Of a DNA stretch of 64,000 bases, positions 42,031 through 51,945 are shown piece by piece. The notes beneath the pieces were generated by a model. The model searched no databases, was not told where the DNA came from, and was given only the letters and a program-made list of their open reading frames with translations. The stretch's first letter is position 1. Every line of letters begins with the position of its first letter. The stretch lies in NCBI RefSeq assembly GCF_002005565.1, contig NZ_BDJC01000034.1, forward strand, positions 19,397 to 83,396, read 5' to 3'. The position numbers were made by a program, and so were the translations under genes. Origin of the DNA: Streptomyces sp. JHA26 (lineage in GTDB: Bacteria; Actinomycetota; Actinomycetes; Streptomycetales; Streptomycetaceae).

Positions 42031-45000
42031 ACGGCACGCACGGGACGAACACCGCCGGCGCCGTGTACGACGACGCCACCGCCGCCGCCCTGCTGGAGGC
42101 CGGCGCGATCCTGCCGCCGGGGAGCACCGCCCGCGAGGACGCCGACACCCTCACCGTCCGCACCTACACGCACCCCGCCCTCGACGACCGCAGCGTCGTC
42201 CGGCTCGTACCGGGCACCCTCGGCGACGCCGAGGACCTCGCGCTGGACTTCCTCGGACTGGCCCGGGAGACGAAGGCGCCCGAAGTCGGGCAGGTGCGGC
42301 GGGAGACCCTCGGCTTCCCGGCCTGGGCCCTGGTCAACGACCCGGCGAACGGACATCACGCGCTGGCCCTGGTCAAGGACGTCGAGCGGCTCGCCCGGCA
42401 GGCCAAGTCCCGTCCCGGCACCGCCAAGGAGGGCTTCGAGGAACTCGGCGAACGGCTCGGCCGGACCGTGCCGCACTTCCTGCCCACCTTCTACGAGCAG
42501 GCCGCCCGCGTCTTCCTCCAGTACGACAACACCACCTATGCCGCCGCCTTCTTCGGCAAGGCCCGTGACGCCGAGCGGGTGCACGCGCTCGCCGTCGACG
42601 AGGAGCGGCAGCGGGCCGTCTTCCTGGAGTTCGCCTTCGCCGGGGCCCTGACGGTCAAGGCGCTCAAGCAGCACGTGAAGGACCTCACCGCGCGGCTCGA
42701 CGGCGCTCACGCGTGGGAGCAGTTCCGGCAGCTGACCGTGGAGCGCTGCGCGGCCGGAATGCCGCCGTACGCGTCGCTGCCGCAGGACGCGCGCGCCCTC
42801 GTCAAGGCCGCGGGACCGGACCGGGTCGAGGCCGAGTGCGCCTTCGTCGCCGACCTGGTCGCCTCCCCCGCCGCCGTGCGGGCACCCGCCTCCTTCTGGA
42901 CCGCCTACCGGGCCACCCTGTCCGTCCTCGCCGGGCGGCGGCCGGAGGTACGGGCGCGGCTGCTGGAGATCATGCCGGTCGGGCTGGACCGCACGACCGA
43001 GGCCGACGAGTTCTGGCTGGAGCTGCTGGCCGAGTGCGGTGCCGACCTGCTGCTCACCGGCGAGGCCGGCGGTGACGAGGCGGACGGCGTCGACGCGGCC
43101 GACTGGCTGAGCCGGTGGGCCGCCCACCGCAAGCACGGCGGCACGGTCGGCGGCCGCTCGTCGGCCACCCTGGACCTCGTCGCCCGGATGGCGCCGCGAC
43201 TGCGCTTCGGCGGACGGCCCGTCGACCTGTTCACCGGCCGCCGGCACGTGGGCGTCGACGTCGACCTGCTCGACCTGTGCGCCGCCGAGGACATCCCGCT
43301 GGCCCTCCCGGACCCCGGCACCGAGGTCCACATGAGGCTGAACGACTGGATGCTCTCCGACCGGCCCGGCAGGCGCGACCTGACCGCCGTCGCGGCGGAC
43401 CCGCGGCTGCGCCCCCTGCTGCTGCGCGCCGTCGGCGCGGTGGGCGACGACCGCACCGGGTCCCGGGCGTTGGAATCCCTCGCCGGACACCCCGTCCTCG
43501 GCGACGTGCTGCGCGAGTGGCTGGACGGCGCGGTCGGTGAGCTCACCGGCGCGTCGGGCCTGCCCGGGGCCCGTGCGGCGCTGAACCGGCTGAGCCCCTT
43601 CCGTTCCGTGGCCCCGCGCGCCAACCCCGAGGCCGTCGCCCGGGTCGCCGGGTACGCGACGGCTCCCCTGCTCGGACGCACCCTGCGCGCCGGCATCCTG
43701 GACGAGCTGGGCTGGCCCGCGCTCGACGAGGCGCTGCGACTGCTCGACGCCGAGGTGCGCAAGGACCGCGACAACACGCTGACCGTGGAAGAGGCCTGGC
43801 CCTGTCTGATCCTGAGCCGCGGGAACAAGGCGCTCGTCGTGGGTCCCGACGGCATCGTGCTCGACCACGAACTGCGGATACCGGTCGATCTGAGGCGCTG
43901 GGAGCGCCCGCAGTTCCGCTACACCGACGGTGAACTGCTGGTGGTGTGGTGGCACGACGGCAAGCAGCGCGGCTACTGGTCGTCCCGGCCGGCCGAGGTC
44001 CTCACGCTCACCGGTGAGCAGGTGGTGCACGGATGGCACGGCGCCGGCACCGGCGCCCCGTCGATCCCGCTGCCCGGCGGTGGCCGGGTCACCGGCGGCC
44101 GCACGCTGCACGCCGGTGACACCGTCCTGCCCGCCGGCCGTCCCGTCCTCGGCGACGGCACGCTGTTCTGGCGCCAGGGCAGGCAGGGACGGCAGCGGGT
44201 GTGGCTGGAGTACGACCCGGAGACCGGCACCCACGGACGCGCCTCCCTGCCCGCCTTCCTGCGCTCCGGCATCCGGGACGACGCGACGCTGCTGCAGGAC
44301 GAGTGCGAGACGCTGCCTCTGCAGCCCGGCCTGGAGGGAACCCCGTTCGGCACCGACGGGACCGTCGTCGGCCGTTGGGTGCGCGCCGAGGACGAGGCCG
44401 AGGAACTGCGCACGACCACCGGTACGCCCGACGGGCGCACCGTCACGCTGCGCACGTCGCGGCGCATGACGCGCGCCGTCGCGCTCGGCGCGCTGCGGCT
44501 GCCCGGGGGCGCCGCGCCGGTCGTGGCCCGGACACACCGGCGGATCTCCCTGTTCGCGCCGGACGACCCCACCGCGGGCGGTGAGCTCGGCCACGTCACG
44601 CCGAACGAGCGGGGCGGGACGTTCGCCGCGGGCACGCCGTTCGTGCCGCCGGTCGCGTTCTGGCACGCGCTGCGTCCCCGGGACGAGGCCGCGTCGGCCG
44701 TGCTGCGGTCCCTCACCGACGAGCGCGCCGCCGAGATGTTGCGGGAGGCGGCACGGGCGCTGGCCGAACGCGAGGCCCGGGTGGCCGCGGCCGCTCGCGC
44801 CGGCGGGGCGGCGAACGGCCCCGCCGGGACGGCCGGCGGCCGGGGCCCCGGTGGTCCGGCGGCCCCCGGTGGTCCGGCGGTCCCCGGTGGTCCGGCGGTC
44901 CCCGCTACGACGGTGGACGCCGACGGCGGGCCCGTCGTGCCGAGCGCCGACGACGTCGTGCGCCGGGCCGTGTCCCGCTCGCTGCCCGACCTCACCGACG

Positions 45001-47171
45001 AGCGGATGCTGACCGGCGTGGCGGGCCTGGTGCGGACGGCGCTCCAGGTCGCCGGCCAGGCCACCACGTTCGCGACACCGCCCGTGGAGAAGCCGGAGCC
45101 GGACCGCCGGCTGACCGAGGGCATGTTCGCGGACCACCGCCCCGAGCACGGCACCGACGAGATCCTGCGCGAGGCCACGTCCGGCCTGACCGGACTGTGG
45201 GGAGGCTACGGCGGCAGGGAGCAGTGGCACACGCTCCGTCAGATCCGCGCGGTGAACCACGTGCTGTCGGGGAAGCCCGCCGACGGCAGGAAACTGCCCG
45301 ACCACGCCCGCCTCGCCGCGCTCGGCGACGGGTGGCACAGCGAGGAGCACACGGTCCCCGGCATCGGCCTGGTCTGGCCGCCGCTGCTGGCCGCGCTGCG
45401 CCCGCTCGCCTACCGCGCCGCCTCCCCGGCCCTGCCCGCCGCCGAACGCGAAGCACTGCTGCTGCTGTTCGAAGCACTCGCCGAGGGGCTCCTCACCGCC
45501 CCCGGGAACACCCTGCGCGAGGTCGTGCTGAGCGAGCCGCGCGACAACCGGCAGCGCGTCGGGCAGGTGATGCGCCGCGACGGCCGCACCGTCGTCGTCC
45601 TCGGCTGCCGGAGCACCGACTACGCCCGCAACCGTGTGCAGTGGCTGGCCCTCGACCACGATCCGACGGGCCGTTTCGGGGCCGTCGCCCACTTCGTCCT
45701 GGAACGGGAGACCCGGTGCACCCCGGCGCTCACCGCCGACGAGCTCACCGCCGTCGTCCGGCTGGTCCGGGAGAAGGACGCCGCGCCGTGGCAGGCCGAG
45801 GCGCCCGCCGCGCTCGCCGAGGCGACGGGCGGGGCGCTGGGCCCGGTCCAGGCCGCGGTGCTGCTCGCGGGGTGTCCGGCGGCCGCCGGACCCGAGGCGC
45901 TCGTCGTCACCGGCCTGAAGCCGCGTCAGTTCGCGGTGGGCAACGGCATGCTCGGCTCGCTCACCGCGGAGGACCGGGCGGCGCTCATCGGCGCCCTGCT
46001 GCCCGGGGACCCCGCCGAGCTGTGGACGTCCGGGCCCGACACGCGGTCGGCGGGCCGGGTGTGGGCCGAGCGCCTCGGCTCCCTCGTCCGCGTGCCCGAG
46101 GACCTGGCCGCCTGCCTCGACGGGCTGCCGACCGCATACGCCGAGTCCGTCCTCAACCCGGGCCGTACCGCGTGGATCGCCCGCACGACCGTGCAGCGGC
46201 CCGACCAGGAGGGCCGGCTGGCCGCGGAGGACCCCGCGGCACTGCCCGGGAGCCACCATCTGACCGGAGCGGTCGCCGCTCTCGCCTCACTCGCCTACGC
46301 CCTGCCGTACGGCCATTCCCTGCGTGCCGCCCTGCCGGACGGTCTGGCCGCGCTGCGGCGCCGCGTCGCCGACCCCGCGCTCCTGCTCGACCTGAACGTC
46401 GGGTGGACCGAGAAGGGCGGGTACACCGCCGGCGAGCTGCGCAAGGCGTACGGGCTGCCCGAGACGGGCGGCGCCGACGAGGACGGCACGACCTGGGTCG
46501 GGGAGGCGCTGGCGCTGCGCCCCTGGCACGGCGACGCGGAGACGGTCCTGATCCGTCCGGCCGGCCTCACCGGGCCGGACGACGCGGTCCTCGGGCTGCT
46601 CGAGGGACTCGTGGGCCCCGCACGGGCGACGGGCCTGCGGGCGCTGCGGACCCTCCTCGACGACGAGCAGACCCGGGCCGTCGCCGCCGGACACGATCCC
46701 GAAGGGCCCGTCGGCTACGCCCAGGACCCGACGGTCGGCGTGCCGGAACTCGTCGCCGAGGTCGCCGAGGCCCACGGCCTGGGCGAGGACGCGGCGGCGC
46801 TCTACCTCCAGCTGCTCGCCCTGCCCGACCCGACGGACCGCAACGTGGCCCGCTGGACCGGCTGGAAGCCCGCCCGCCTGAAGAAGGCCCGCGCCGAACT
46901 CGCCGCGACGGCCCTGGTCGTGGAGGCCAAGCGGCCGCGTGCCGGGCGCTCGCTGTTCCTGCCCTGCGGCTGGCTCGGCCTCAAGGCCCCCGCACTGCCG
47001 GTGGAGACGTGGAAGGAGGGCCTGTACCCGGTGCGCGAAGGACTGCGGGCCGTGCCGGCGCTGCCGGTGCCCGAGCTGTTCGCCCGGGCCTGGGACCGCG
47101 TCCGCTCCGGCGACGCGCCCGCCTACGAGAAACTCGTCACCCGGCCCGCACGGAAGGGCCGCCGCCGATGA
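42027..47171 (+). CDS. 1714-residue protein of unknown function in MoxR-VWA island
   Basis: A very large cytosolic protein coupled by ATGA to DUF4132 upstream and to MoxR downstream. There is no signal peptide and no Walker motif. Residues 100-300 look like helical repeats (FLPTFYEQAARVFLQYDNTT, FFGKARDAERVHALAVDEE). The middle has WD-like beta strands (LTGEQVVHGWHG, DGTLFWRQGRQGRQRVWLEY). A Gly/Pro/Ala low-complexity insert at residues 935-965 is encoded by an 18-bp tandem repeat. The C-terminal 120 residues contain a winged-helix-like segment (DRNVARWTGWKPARLKKARA). It may be the scaffold or target-recognition subunit of the island; that is inference. No family name is recognised. Confidence 0.85.
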   Translation: MNGTHGTNTAGAVYDDATAAALLEAGAILPPGSTAREDADTLTVRTYTHPALDDRSVVRLVPGTLGDAEDLALDFLGLARETKAPEVGQVRRETLGFPAWALVNDPANGHHALALVKDVERLARQAKSRPGTAKEGFEELGERLGRTVPHFLPTFYEQAARVFLQYDNTTYAAAFFGKARDAERVHALAVDEERQRAVFLEFAFAGALTVKALKQHVKDLTARLDGAHAWEQFRQLTVERCAAGMPPYASLPQDARALVKAAGPDRVEAECAFVADLVASPAAVRAPASFWTAYRATLSVLAGRRPEVRARLLEIMPVGLDRTTEADEFWLELLAECGADLLLTGEAGGDEADGVDAADWLSRWAAHRKHGGTVGGRSSATLDLVARMAPRLRFGGRPVDLFTGRRHVGVDVDLLDLCAAEDIPLALPDPGTEVHMRLNDWMLSDRPGRRDLTAVAADPRLRPLLLRAVGAVGDDRTGSRALESLAGHPVLGDVLREWLDGAVGELTGASGLPGARAALNRLSPFRSVAPRANPEAVARVAGYATAPLLGRTLRAGILDELGWPALDEALRLLDAEVRKDRDNTLTVEEAWPCLILSRGNKALVVGPDGIVLDHELRIPVDLRRWERPQFRYTDGELLVVWWHDGKQRGYWSSRPAEVLTLTGEQVVHGWHGAGTGAPSIPLPGGGRVTGGRTLHAGDTVLPAGRPVLGDGTLFWRQGRQGRQRVWLEYDPETGTHGRASLPAFLRSGIRDDATLLQDECETLPLQPGLEGTPFGTDGTVVGRWVRAEDEAEELRTTTGTPDGRTVTLRTSRRMTRAVALGALRLPGGAAPVVARTHRRISLFAPDDPTAGGELGHVTPNERGGTFAAGTPFVPPVAFWHALRPRDEAASAVLRSLTDERAAEMLREAARALAEREARVAAAARAGGAANGPAGTAGGRGPGGPAAPGGPAVPGGPAVPATTVDADGGPVVPSADDVVRRAVSRSLPDLTDERMLTGVAGLVRTALQVAGQATTFATPPVEKPEPDRRLTEGMFADHRPEHGTDEILREATSGLTGLWGGYGGREQWHTLRQIRAVNHVLSGKPADGRKLPDHARLAALGDGWHSEEHTVPGIGLVWPPLLAALRPLAYRAASPALPAAEREALLLLFEALAEGLLTAPGNTLREVVLSEPRDNRQRVGQVMRRDGRTVVVLGCRSTDYARNRVQWLALDHDPTGRFGAVAHFVLERETRCTPALTADELTAVVRLVREKDAAPWQAEAPAALAEATGGALGPVQAAVLLAGCPAAAGPEALVVTGLKPRQFAVGNGMLGSLTAEDRAALIGALLPGDPAELWTSGPDTRSAGRVWAERLGSLVRVPEDLAACLDGLPTAYAESVLNPGRTAWIARTTVQRPDQEGRLAAEDPAALPGSHHLTGAVAALASLAYALPYGHSLRAALPDGLAALRRRVADPALLLDLNVGWTEKGGYTAGELRKAYGLPETGGADEDGTTWVGEALALRPWHGDAETVLIRPAGLTGPDDAVLGLLEGLVGPARATGLRALRTLLDDEQTRAVAAGHDPEGPVGYAQDPTVGVPELVAEVAEAHGLGEDAAALYLQLLALPDPTDRNVARWTGWKPARLKKARAELAATALVVEAKRPRAGRSLFLPCGWLGLKAPALPVETWKEGLYPVREGLRAVPALPVPELFARAWDRVRSGDAPAYEKLVTRPARKGRRR
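44846..44899 (+). repeat. 18-bp tandem repeat inside the large island gene
   Basis: Three consecutive near-identical copies of CCCCGGTGGTCCGGCGGT (44846-44863, 44864-44881, 44882-44899) encode Gly-Gly-Pro-Ala-(Ala/Val)-Pro units. Copy number is likely to vary between strains without breaking the frame. Confidence 0.85.
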
Positions 47172-47214
47172 CCACCGCTCCGAGCCCCCTGGAAGATCCG
47201 CCGATGACCACCGC
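47162..47214 (+). repeat. Duplicated translation start of MoxR gene
   Basis: CCGCCGATGACCACCGC occurs at 47162-47178 and again, in frame, at 47198-47214, 36 bases later. Each copy contains an ATG ACC ACC start. The second ATG (47203) has GGAAG upstream; the first overlaps the previous stop codon. It looks like a tandem duplication of the start region. Confidence 0.8.
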
Positions 47215-48373
47215 CCTGTCCCCCGACACCGCCCGCCAGATCGTGCCTCCCGAGGACCGGTACGCCACTGAACTGGCCTTCCTCGCCGCGTACGACGCGG
47301 GCCCGCGCCCGCCCGCCTGGCGGCTCACGCCCCGGGCCGTCGTCACGTTCGTCATGGGCAGCGACGGCCGGGCGCTGCGCCTGCCCGACGACGCCGAGGT
47401 GCCCGAGGGGGTGCCGCGCCGTCTGACGGTGGAGGGCAAGTTCGTCGGCGACCGGGCGCTGGTCGAGCGGTGCGTCGTCACCCTCGCCGGGGAGCGCGGC
47501 CTGCTGCTCGTGGGTGAGCCGGGCACCGCCAAGTCGCTGCTGTCCGAGCTGCTGTCCGCCGCCGTGTGCGGCACCAGCGGCCTGGTCGTGCAGGGCACGG
47601 CCGGCACGACCGAGGACCAGCTGAAGTACGGCTGGAACTACTCGCTGCTGCTGGCCCGGGGACCCAGCCGGCAGGCGCTCGTGCCCTCGCCCGTCCTGAC
47701 CGCGATGGCCCGCGGCGGCATCGCCCGGGTGGAGGAGGTCACCCGCTGTCTGCCGGAGGTGCAGGACTCCCTGGTCTCCCTGCTCTCCGAGCGGCGCATC
47801 GCCGTGCCCGAGCTCGCGGGCACCGACGACGCCCTGGCCCACGCGGCACCGGGGTTCAACCTCATCGCCACCGCCAACCTGCGCGACAAGGGCGTCTCCG
47901 AGATGTCCGCCGCGCTCAAGCGCCGCTTCAACTTCGAGACGGTCGGCCCCATCCCCGACCTCGACGCGGAGACGGCGCTGGTGCGCAGCCAGGCGCGGGC
48001 CTCGGTCGAGCGGGCGGGGGCGCCCTTCCGGGTCGACGACGCCGTGCTGGAGGCGCTGGTCACCGCGTTCCGTGACCTGCGCGAGGGACGGTCGGCGGAG
48101 GGCTGGGAGGTCGAGCGGCCGTCCACCGTGATGAGCACCGCGGAAGCCGTGTCCGTGGCGGGTGCGCTCGGGCTGGCCGCGGCCTACTTCCCCGGCGACC
48201 GCGATGTGCTGGGGCTGCTGCCCGGGCACCTGCTCGGTGTCGTGCGCAAGGACGATCCCGCCGACGCGGCCCGGCTTCGGGGCTACTGGGACGGTCCGGT
48301 GCGGCGTCGCGCGGAGCAGGGTTCGGCCACCTGGCGCACCCTGTGGGACCTGCGCACGGTCCTGGAGGCCTGA
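47168..48373 (+). CDS. MoxR-family AAA+ ATPase
   Basis: A 401-residue AAA+ ATPase of the MoxR/YehL type. Walker A is LLVGEPGTAKSLLSELL (residues 116-123 GEPGTAKS). The Walker B region reads GGIARVEEVTRCLPEVQDSL, followed by LLSERRIAVPEL. Sensor 1 is FNLIATANLRDKG and the arginine finger lies in SAALKRRFNFET. MoxR proteins work with VWA-domain partners as chaperones that insert metals or remodel complexes. The start at 47168 overlaps the previous stop codon (ATGA). The duplicated ATG at 47203 gives a 12-residue shorter form. Confidence 0.94.
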   Translation: MTTAPSPLEDPPMTTALSPDTARQIVPPEDRYATELAFLAAYDAGPRPPAWRLTPRAVVTFVMGSDGRALRLPDDAEVPEGVPRRLTVEGKFVGDRALVERCVVTLAGERGLLLVGEPGTAKSLLSELLSAAVCGTSGLVVQGTAGTTEDQLKYGWNYSLLLARGPSRQALVPSPVLTAMARGGIARVEEVTRCLPEVQDSLVSLLSERRIAVPELAGTDDALAHAAPGFNLIATANLRDKGVSEMSAALKRRFNFETVGPIPDLDAETALVRSQARASVERAGAPFRVDDAVLEALVTAFRDLREGRSAEGWEVERPSTVMSTAEAVSVAGALGLAAAYFPGDRDVLGLLPGHLLGVVRKDDPADAARLRGYWDGPVRRRAEQGSATWRTLWDLRTVLEA

Positions 48374-48378
48374 CGGCC

Positions 48379-51300
48379 GTGTCCCTCTCCCCGTTCCCCT
48401 CCCCCGCACCGTCCCTCTCCCCCGGTGAGGCGGCCGACGCCCTCACCGATCCGGGGGCGCCCTACCTCATCGGTGTACGGCATCACGCGCCGTCCTTGGC
48501 CGCGGCCGTGCCCGCGCTGCTGGACGGCGCGGCTCCGGACGTCCTGCTGGTCGAGCTTCCCGCCGAGATGCAGGAGTGGCTGCCCTGGCTCGGCCACGAG
48601 GAGACGCGGGCGCCGGTCGCGCTGGCCGCGGCACCCACCGAGGGGGGCGGGGGGCCGGCGTTCTACCCCTTCGCCGACTTCTCCCCCGAACTCGTCGCCG
48701 TGCGCTGGGCGGTCCGGCACGGGATCCCGGTCGTCGCGTGCGACCTGCCGCTGGCCGACCGGGCGTGGAGCGGCGGCCGGGGCTCCGCGCCCGACACCGG
48801 TGGGCACGGCCTCACCCGCGCGCTGCGGGCCCGGCTGACCGGCCGCCCCGGCGAGGACCTCTGGGACCGTCTCGTCGAGGCGACGGCTCCCGGCTCGGCA
48901 CCCGAGGCACTGCGCCGGGCCGCGCTGCTGACCGGGTGGGCGCTGCGCGAGGAGGCGGCCGCCTCGGGCGGGGTGCCCGAGCTGGATCTGCGCCGCGAGC
49001 AGTGGATGCGGGACCGGCTGGCCGCCGCCACCGCGCGGGGGGAGCGGGCCGCCGTGGTCGTCGGTGCCTTCCACGCCCCGGCACTGGCGTTCCCCGCCGG
49101 GGAGGGGGAGGAGGAGGCCGACGCGGACGCCGGGACCGGACGCGGCACCGGGGCCGGTACCGGACGGCCGGTGTGGACCACCTCGCTCATCCCGTACACC
49201 TACGCCCTCCTGGACGAGCGGTCGGGCTATCCGGCCGGCATCCGGGACCCGGAGTGGCAGCACCTGGTCCTGGGCGCGGCGGGCGATCCGGCCGCGCTGG
49301 AGGAGGCACTGACCGGGACGGCCGTGCGGGTGTGCGCGCGGCTGCGTGCCCTCGGTCATCCGTCGGGCCCCGCCGACGCACGGGAGATCACCCGGTTCGC
49401 CTCGGACCTCGCACGGCTGCGGGGGCTGCCGGCGCCGGGCCGGGGGGAGCTGGTCGAGGCGGTGCAGACGGTGCTCGCGCAGGGCGAGCCGTACGGCAGG
49501 GGGCGGGCCGTCGCGCGGGCGATGGAACAGGTGCTCGTCGGGACGCGCGGTGGCCGCCCCGCCCCGGGCGCGCCCCGCAGCGGTCTCGCCCCGGCGGTGG
49601 AGGCGGAGCTGTCCGCCCTCGGACTGCCGGGTCCCGCGACCGACGGGCCCGGCGGCTCGGAAACCCGGGACCTGCGCCTCGATCCCCGGCGTTCCGACCT
49701 CGACCGTCGGCGCGACCTGATGCTGCGTCGGCTGACGGTGTGCGGAGTGCCGTACGCGGAACCGCGGGAGGTCGTCGGCGCGGGGGGCGCCGAGACGCTG
49801 ACCACCCGGTGGGAGGTGCGCTGGACACCGGCGACCGAGGCCGTGCTGTCCGCGGTCGGCGTACGCGGTGTCACGCCCGCCCAGGCCGCCGAAGGGGTGC
49901 TGCGGGAGCGGTGGCGGGCGGAGCGGGACGAGGGAGGGCCCACGCCCGCGCAGACGCTGGAGGGACTGCGGCAGGCGGCGGAGTGCGGTCTGCCGGGGCC
50001 GGCGGACTCGCGGCTGGCGGAGGCCGCCGAGGTGCTGCCCGGCGCCGCGGCACTGCCCGAACTGCTGACCGGCCTGGGCCTGCTGGACCGGTTGCGGGCG
50101 GGGCACTTCGCCGGGCTGGGTGCCGACGGGGACCGTACCGCCCGGGCCGCCGCCGTGGCCGAGCTGCTCACCGCCGCGGCGGTGCGTCAGGTGGACGGTC
50201 TGGCCGGCTCGGAGGACCCGGCGGACGCGCACGCCCTGCTGGAGCTCGCCCACCGGGCGGACCTCCTCGGCGGCGTCCGGCTGACCGACGCCCTGGCCCG
50301 GCTGGCCGAGGACGGCTCGCCTCTGATGCGCGGTGCCGCCGGAGCCGTCCGGGTGCTCCTCGGGCACGAGGACGCGCGGGTGCTCGGCGAGCGGGTCGCC
50401 GCGTGGGTCGACACGGCGAACGACCCCGCGTCCCGGGCCGCGCTCACCGCACGGCTGACCGGGCTGCTGACGGCCGCCGGCCCGTTGTTGGAGTCGGCCG
50501 CCCCGGCGCTGGAACCGCTCCTGAACCGGGTGTCCGAGCTGCCCGACCGGGACTTCCTCGACCGTCTGCCCGCTCTGCGCGGCGGCTTCGACGCCCTCAG
50601 CCCGGCGGCCCGCGACCGGCTCCTGTCCACCGTCGAGGAGCGGTTGGCGGTCGGACACCTGGCCGACACCGGCACCGTGGATCCCGTCGCCCTCGCCCGG
50701 TGGACCGGCGCGGACCTCGCGGCCCGCGCCACCCTCGGCGCCCTCGGTCTGCTGCCCCCGCCACCGCCCGGCGGGGCCGGAACACCCGGCCCCGCCGCCG
50801 CGCGCGGGGACGCGCCGCCCGTCGCCGCCGGGGAACGCCGGCCGGCTCCCGCCGACCGCTGGCGGCTCGTGCTGGGCCGCCGGACCGACCGGCTGCCCCC
50901 GTCGGCGGCCGCACTGGCCACGGCGCTGGACGAGCTGTACGGCAGCGGACGGGGCGAGGGCAGCCGGGGTGACCTGACCGGTCCCGGCCGCGGCGGCGGC
51001 CGGGAGGCTCCCTATCCCGGCGTGCGGGAGTGGTCGCAGGACCTGGCGGCGCTGTTCGGCCCGGGCATCCGGGAGGAGGTGCTGGCGGCCGCGGCCGCCT
51101 CGGGCCGGCCGGACGTCCTGGCCGAGCTCCACCCGGACAGCGCCCGGCCCTCCGTCGACCTGCTGCGGACCGTGCTCCGGCACGCGGGCGGCCTGCCCGA
51201 GTCACGCCTGGCCGCGCTCCGGCCGCTCGTGCGGAGCCTGGTCGACGCGCTGACCCGGCAGCTGGCCACCCGGCTGCGCCCCGCGCTGCACGGCACGGTC

Positions 51301-51945
51301 CTGCCCCGCCCGAGCCGACGGCCGGGCGGCGGCCTGGACCTGGCCCGTACGCTGAGGGCCAACCTGGCCTCCGCGCGCCGCGGCCCGGACGGCACCGTCC
51401 GGGTCGTCCCCGAGCACCCCGTCTTCCGCACCCGCGCCCGGCGCGCCGCCGACTGGCGGCTGATCCTGGTGACCGACGTGTCGGGGTCCATGGAGGCGTC
51501 CACGATCTGGTCCGCGCTCACGGCCTCGGTGCTGGCGGGGGTGCCCACCCTGTCCACGCACTTCCTGGCGTTCTCCACGAGGGTCGTCGACCTCACGGAC
51601 CACGTCGAGGACCCGCTGTCCCTGCTGCTCGAGGTCAGCGTGGGCGGCGGCACCCACATCGCCGCGGGTCTGCGGCACGCCCGCGAGCTCGTCACCGTAC
51701 CGTCGCGCACCCTCGTCGTGGTGGTCAGCGACTTCGAGGAGGGTCATCCGGTGGGTGGTCTGCTCGCCGAGGTCCGGGCCCTGGTCGGGGCGGGCTGCCA
51801 CGTCCTGGGGTGCGCGAGCCTCGACGACGCGGGGCGGCCCCGGTACTCCACCGGCGTCGCGGGTCGACTCGTCGCGGCGGGCATGCCGGTCGCCGCCCTC
51901 AGTCCGCTCGAACTCGCCCGCTGGGTAGGGGAGAAGATCGCGTGA
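48379..51945 (+). CDS. DUF5682-VWA fusion protein, MoxR partner
   Basis: A 1188-residue single frame joining two proteins that are usually separate. Residues 25-805 are DUF5682-like (PYLIGVRHHAPSLAAAVPAL, DVLLVELPAEMQEWLPWL and AAVVVGAFHAPAL, resembling TraB/ChaN-type folds), with long helical repeats. A Pro/Ala/Gly linker covers about 790-822. The rest is a CoxE-like VWA protein (DRWRLVLG onward) with a full MIDAS: DVSGSM near 1032, GGGTHIAAGL and VVSDFEEGHP. It is probably the metal-dependent adaptor of the neighbouring MoxR ATPase. GTG start six bases after the MoxR stop; the stop overlaps the next GTG. Confidence 0.9.
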   Translation: MSLSPFPSPAPSLSPGEAADALTDPGAPYLIGVRHHAPSLAAAVPALLDGAAPDVLLVELPAEMQEWLPWLGHEETRAPVALAAAPTEGGGGPAFYPFADFSPELVAVRWAVRHGIPVVACDLPLADRAWSGGRGSAPDTGGHGLTRALRARLTGRPGEDLWDRLVEATAPGSAPEALRRAALLTGWALREEAAASGGVPELDLRREQWMRDRLAAATARGERAAVVVGAFHAPALAFPAGEGEEEADADAGTGRGTGAGTGRPVWTTSLIPYTYALLDERSGYPAGIRDPEWQHLVLGAAGDPAALEEALTGTAVRVCARLRALGHPSGPADAREITRFASDLARLRGLPAPGRGELVEAVQTVLAQGEPYGRGRAVARAMEQVLVGTRGGRPAPGAPRSGLAPAVEAELSALGLPGPATDGPGGSETRDLRLDPRRSDLDRRRDLMLRRLTVCGVPYAEPREVVGAGGAETLTTRWEVRWTPATEAVLSAVGVRGVTPAQAAEGVLRERWRAERDEGGPTPAQTLEGLRQAAECGLPGPADSRLAEAAEVLPGAAALPELLTGLGLLDRLRAGHFAGLGADGDRTARAAAVAELLTAAAVRQVDGLAGSEDPADAHALLELAHRADLLGGVRLTDALARLAEDGSPLMRGAAGAVRVLLGHEDARVLGERVAAWVDTANDPASRAALTARLTGLLTAAGPLLESAAPALEPLLNRVSELPDRDFLDRLPALRGGFDALSPAARDRLLSTVEERLAVGHLADTGTVDPVALARWTGADLAARATLGALGLLPPPPPGGAGTPGPAAARGDAPPVAAGERRPAPADRWRLVLGRRTDRLPPSAAALATALDELYGSGRGEGSRGDLTGPGRGGGREAPYPGVREWSQDLAALFGPGIREEVLAAAAASGRPDVLAELHPDSARPSVDLLRTVLRHAGGLPESRLAALRPLVRSLVDALTRQLATRLRPALHGTVLPRPSRRPGGGLDLARTLRANLASARRGPDGTVRVVPEHPVFRTRARRAADWRLILVTDVSGSMEASTIWSALTASVLAGVPTLSTHFLAFSTRVVDLTDHVEDPLSLLLEVSVGGGTHIAAGLRHARELVTVPSRTLVVVVSDFEEGHPVGGLLAEVRALVGAGCHVLGCASLDDAGRPRYSTGVAGRLVAAGMPVAALSPLELARWVGEKIA

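Noticed and set aside
41871..46259. A 1462-codon minus-strand frame opposite the giant island gene
   Set aside because: Composition is typical of antisense shadow frames, with no recognisable motif; the plus-strand gene has ATGA coupling at both ends.
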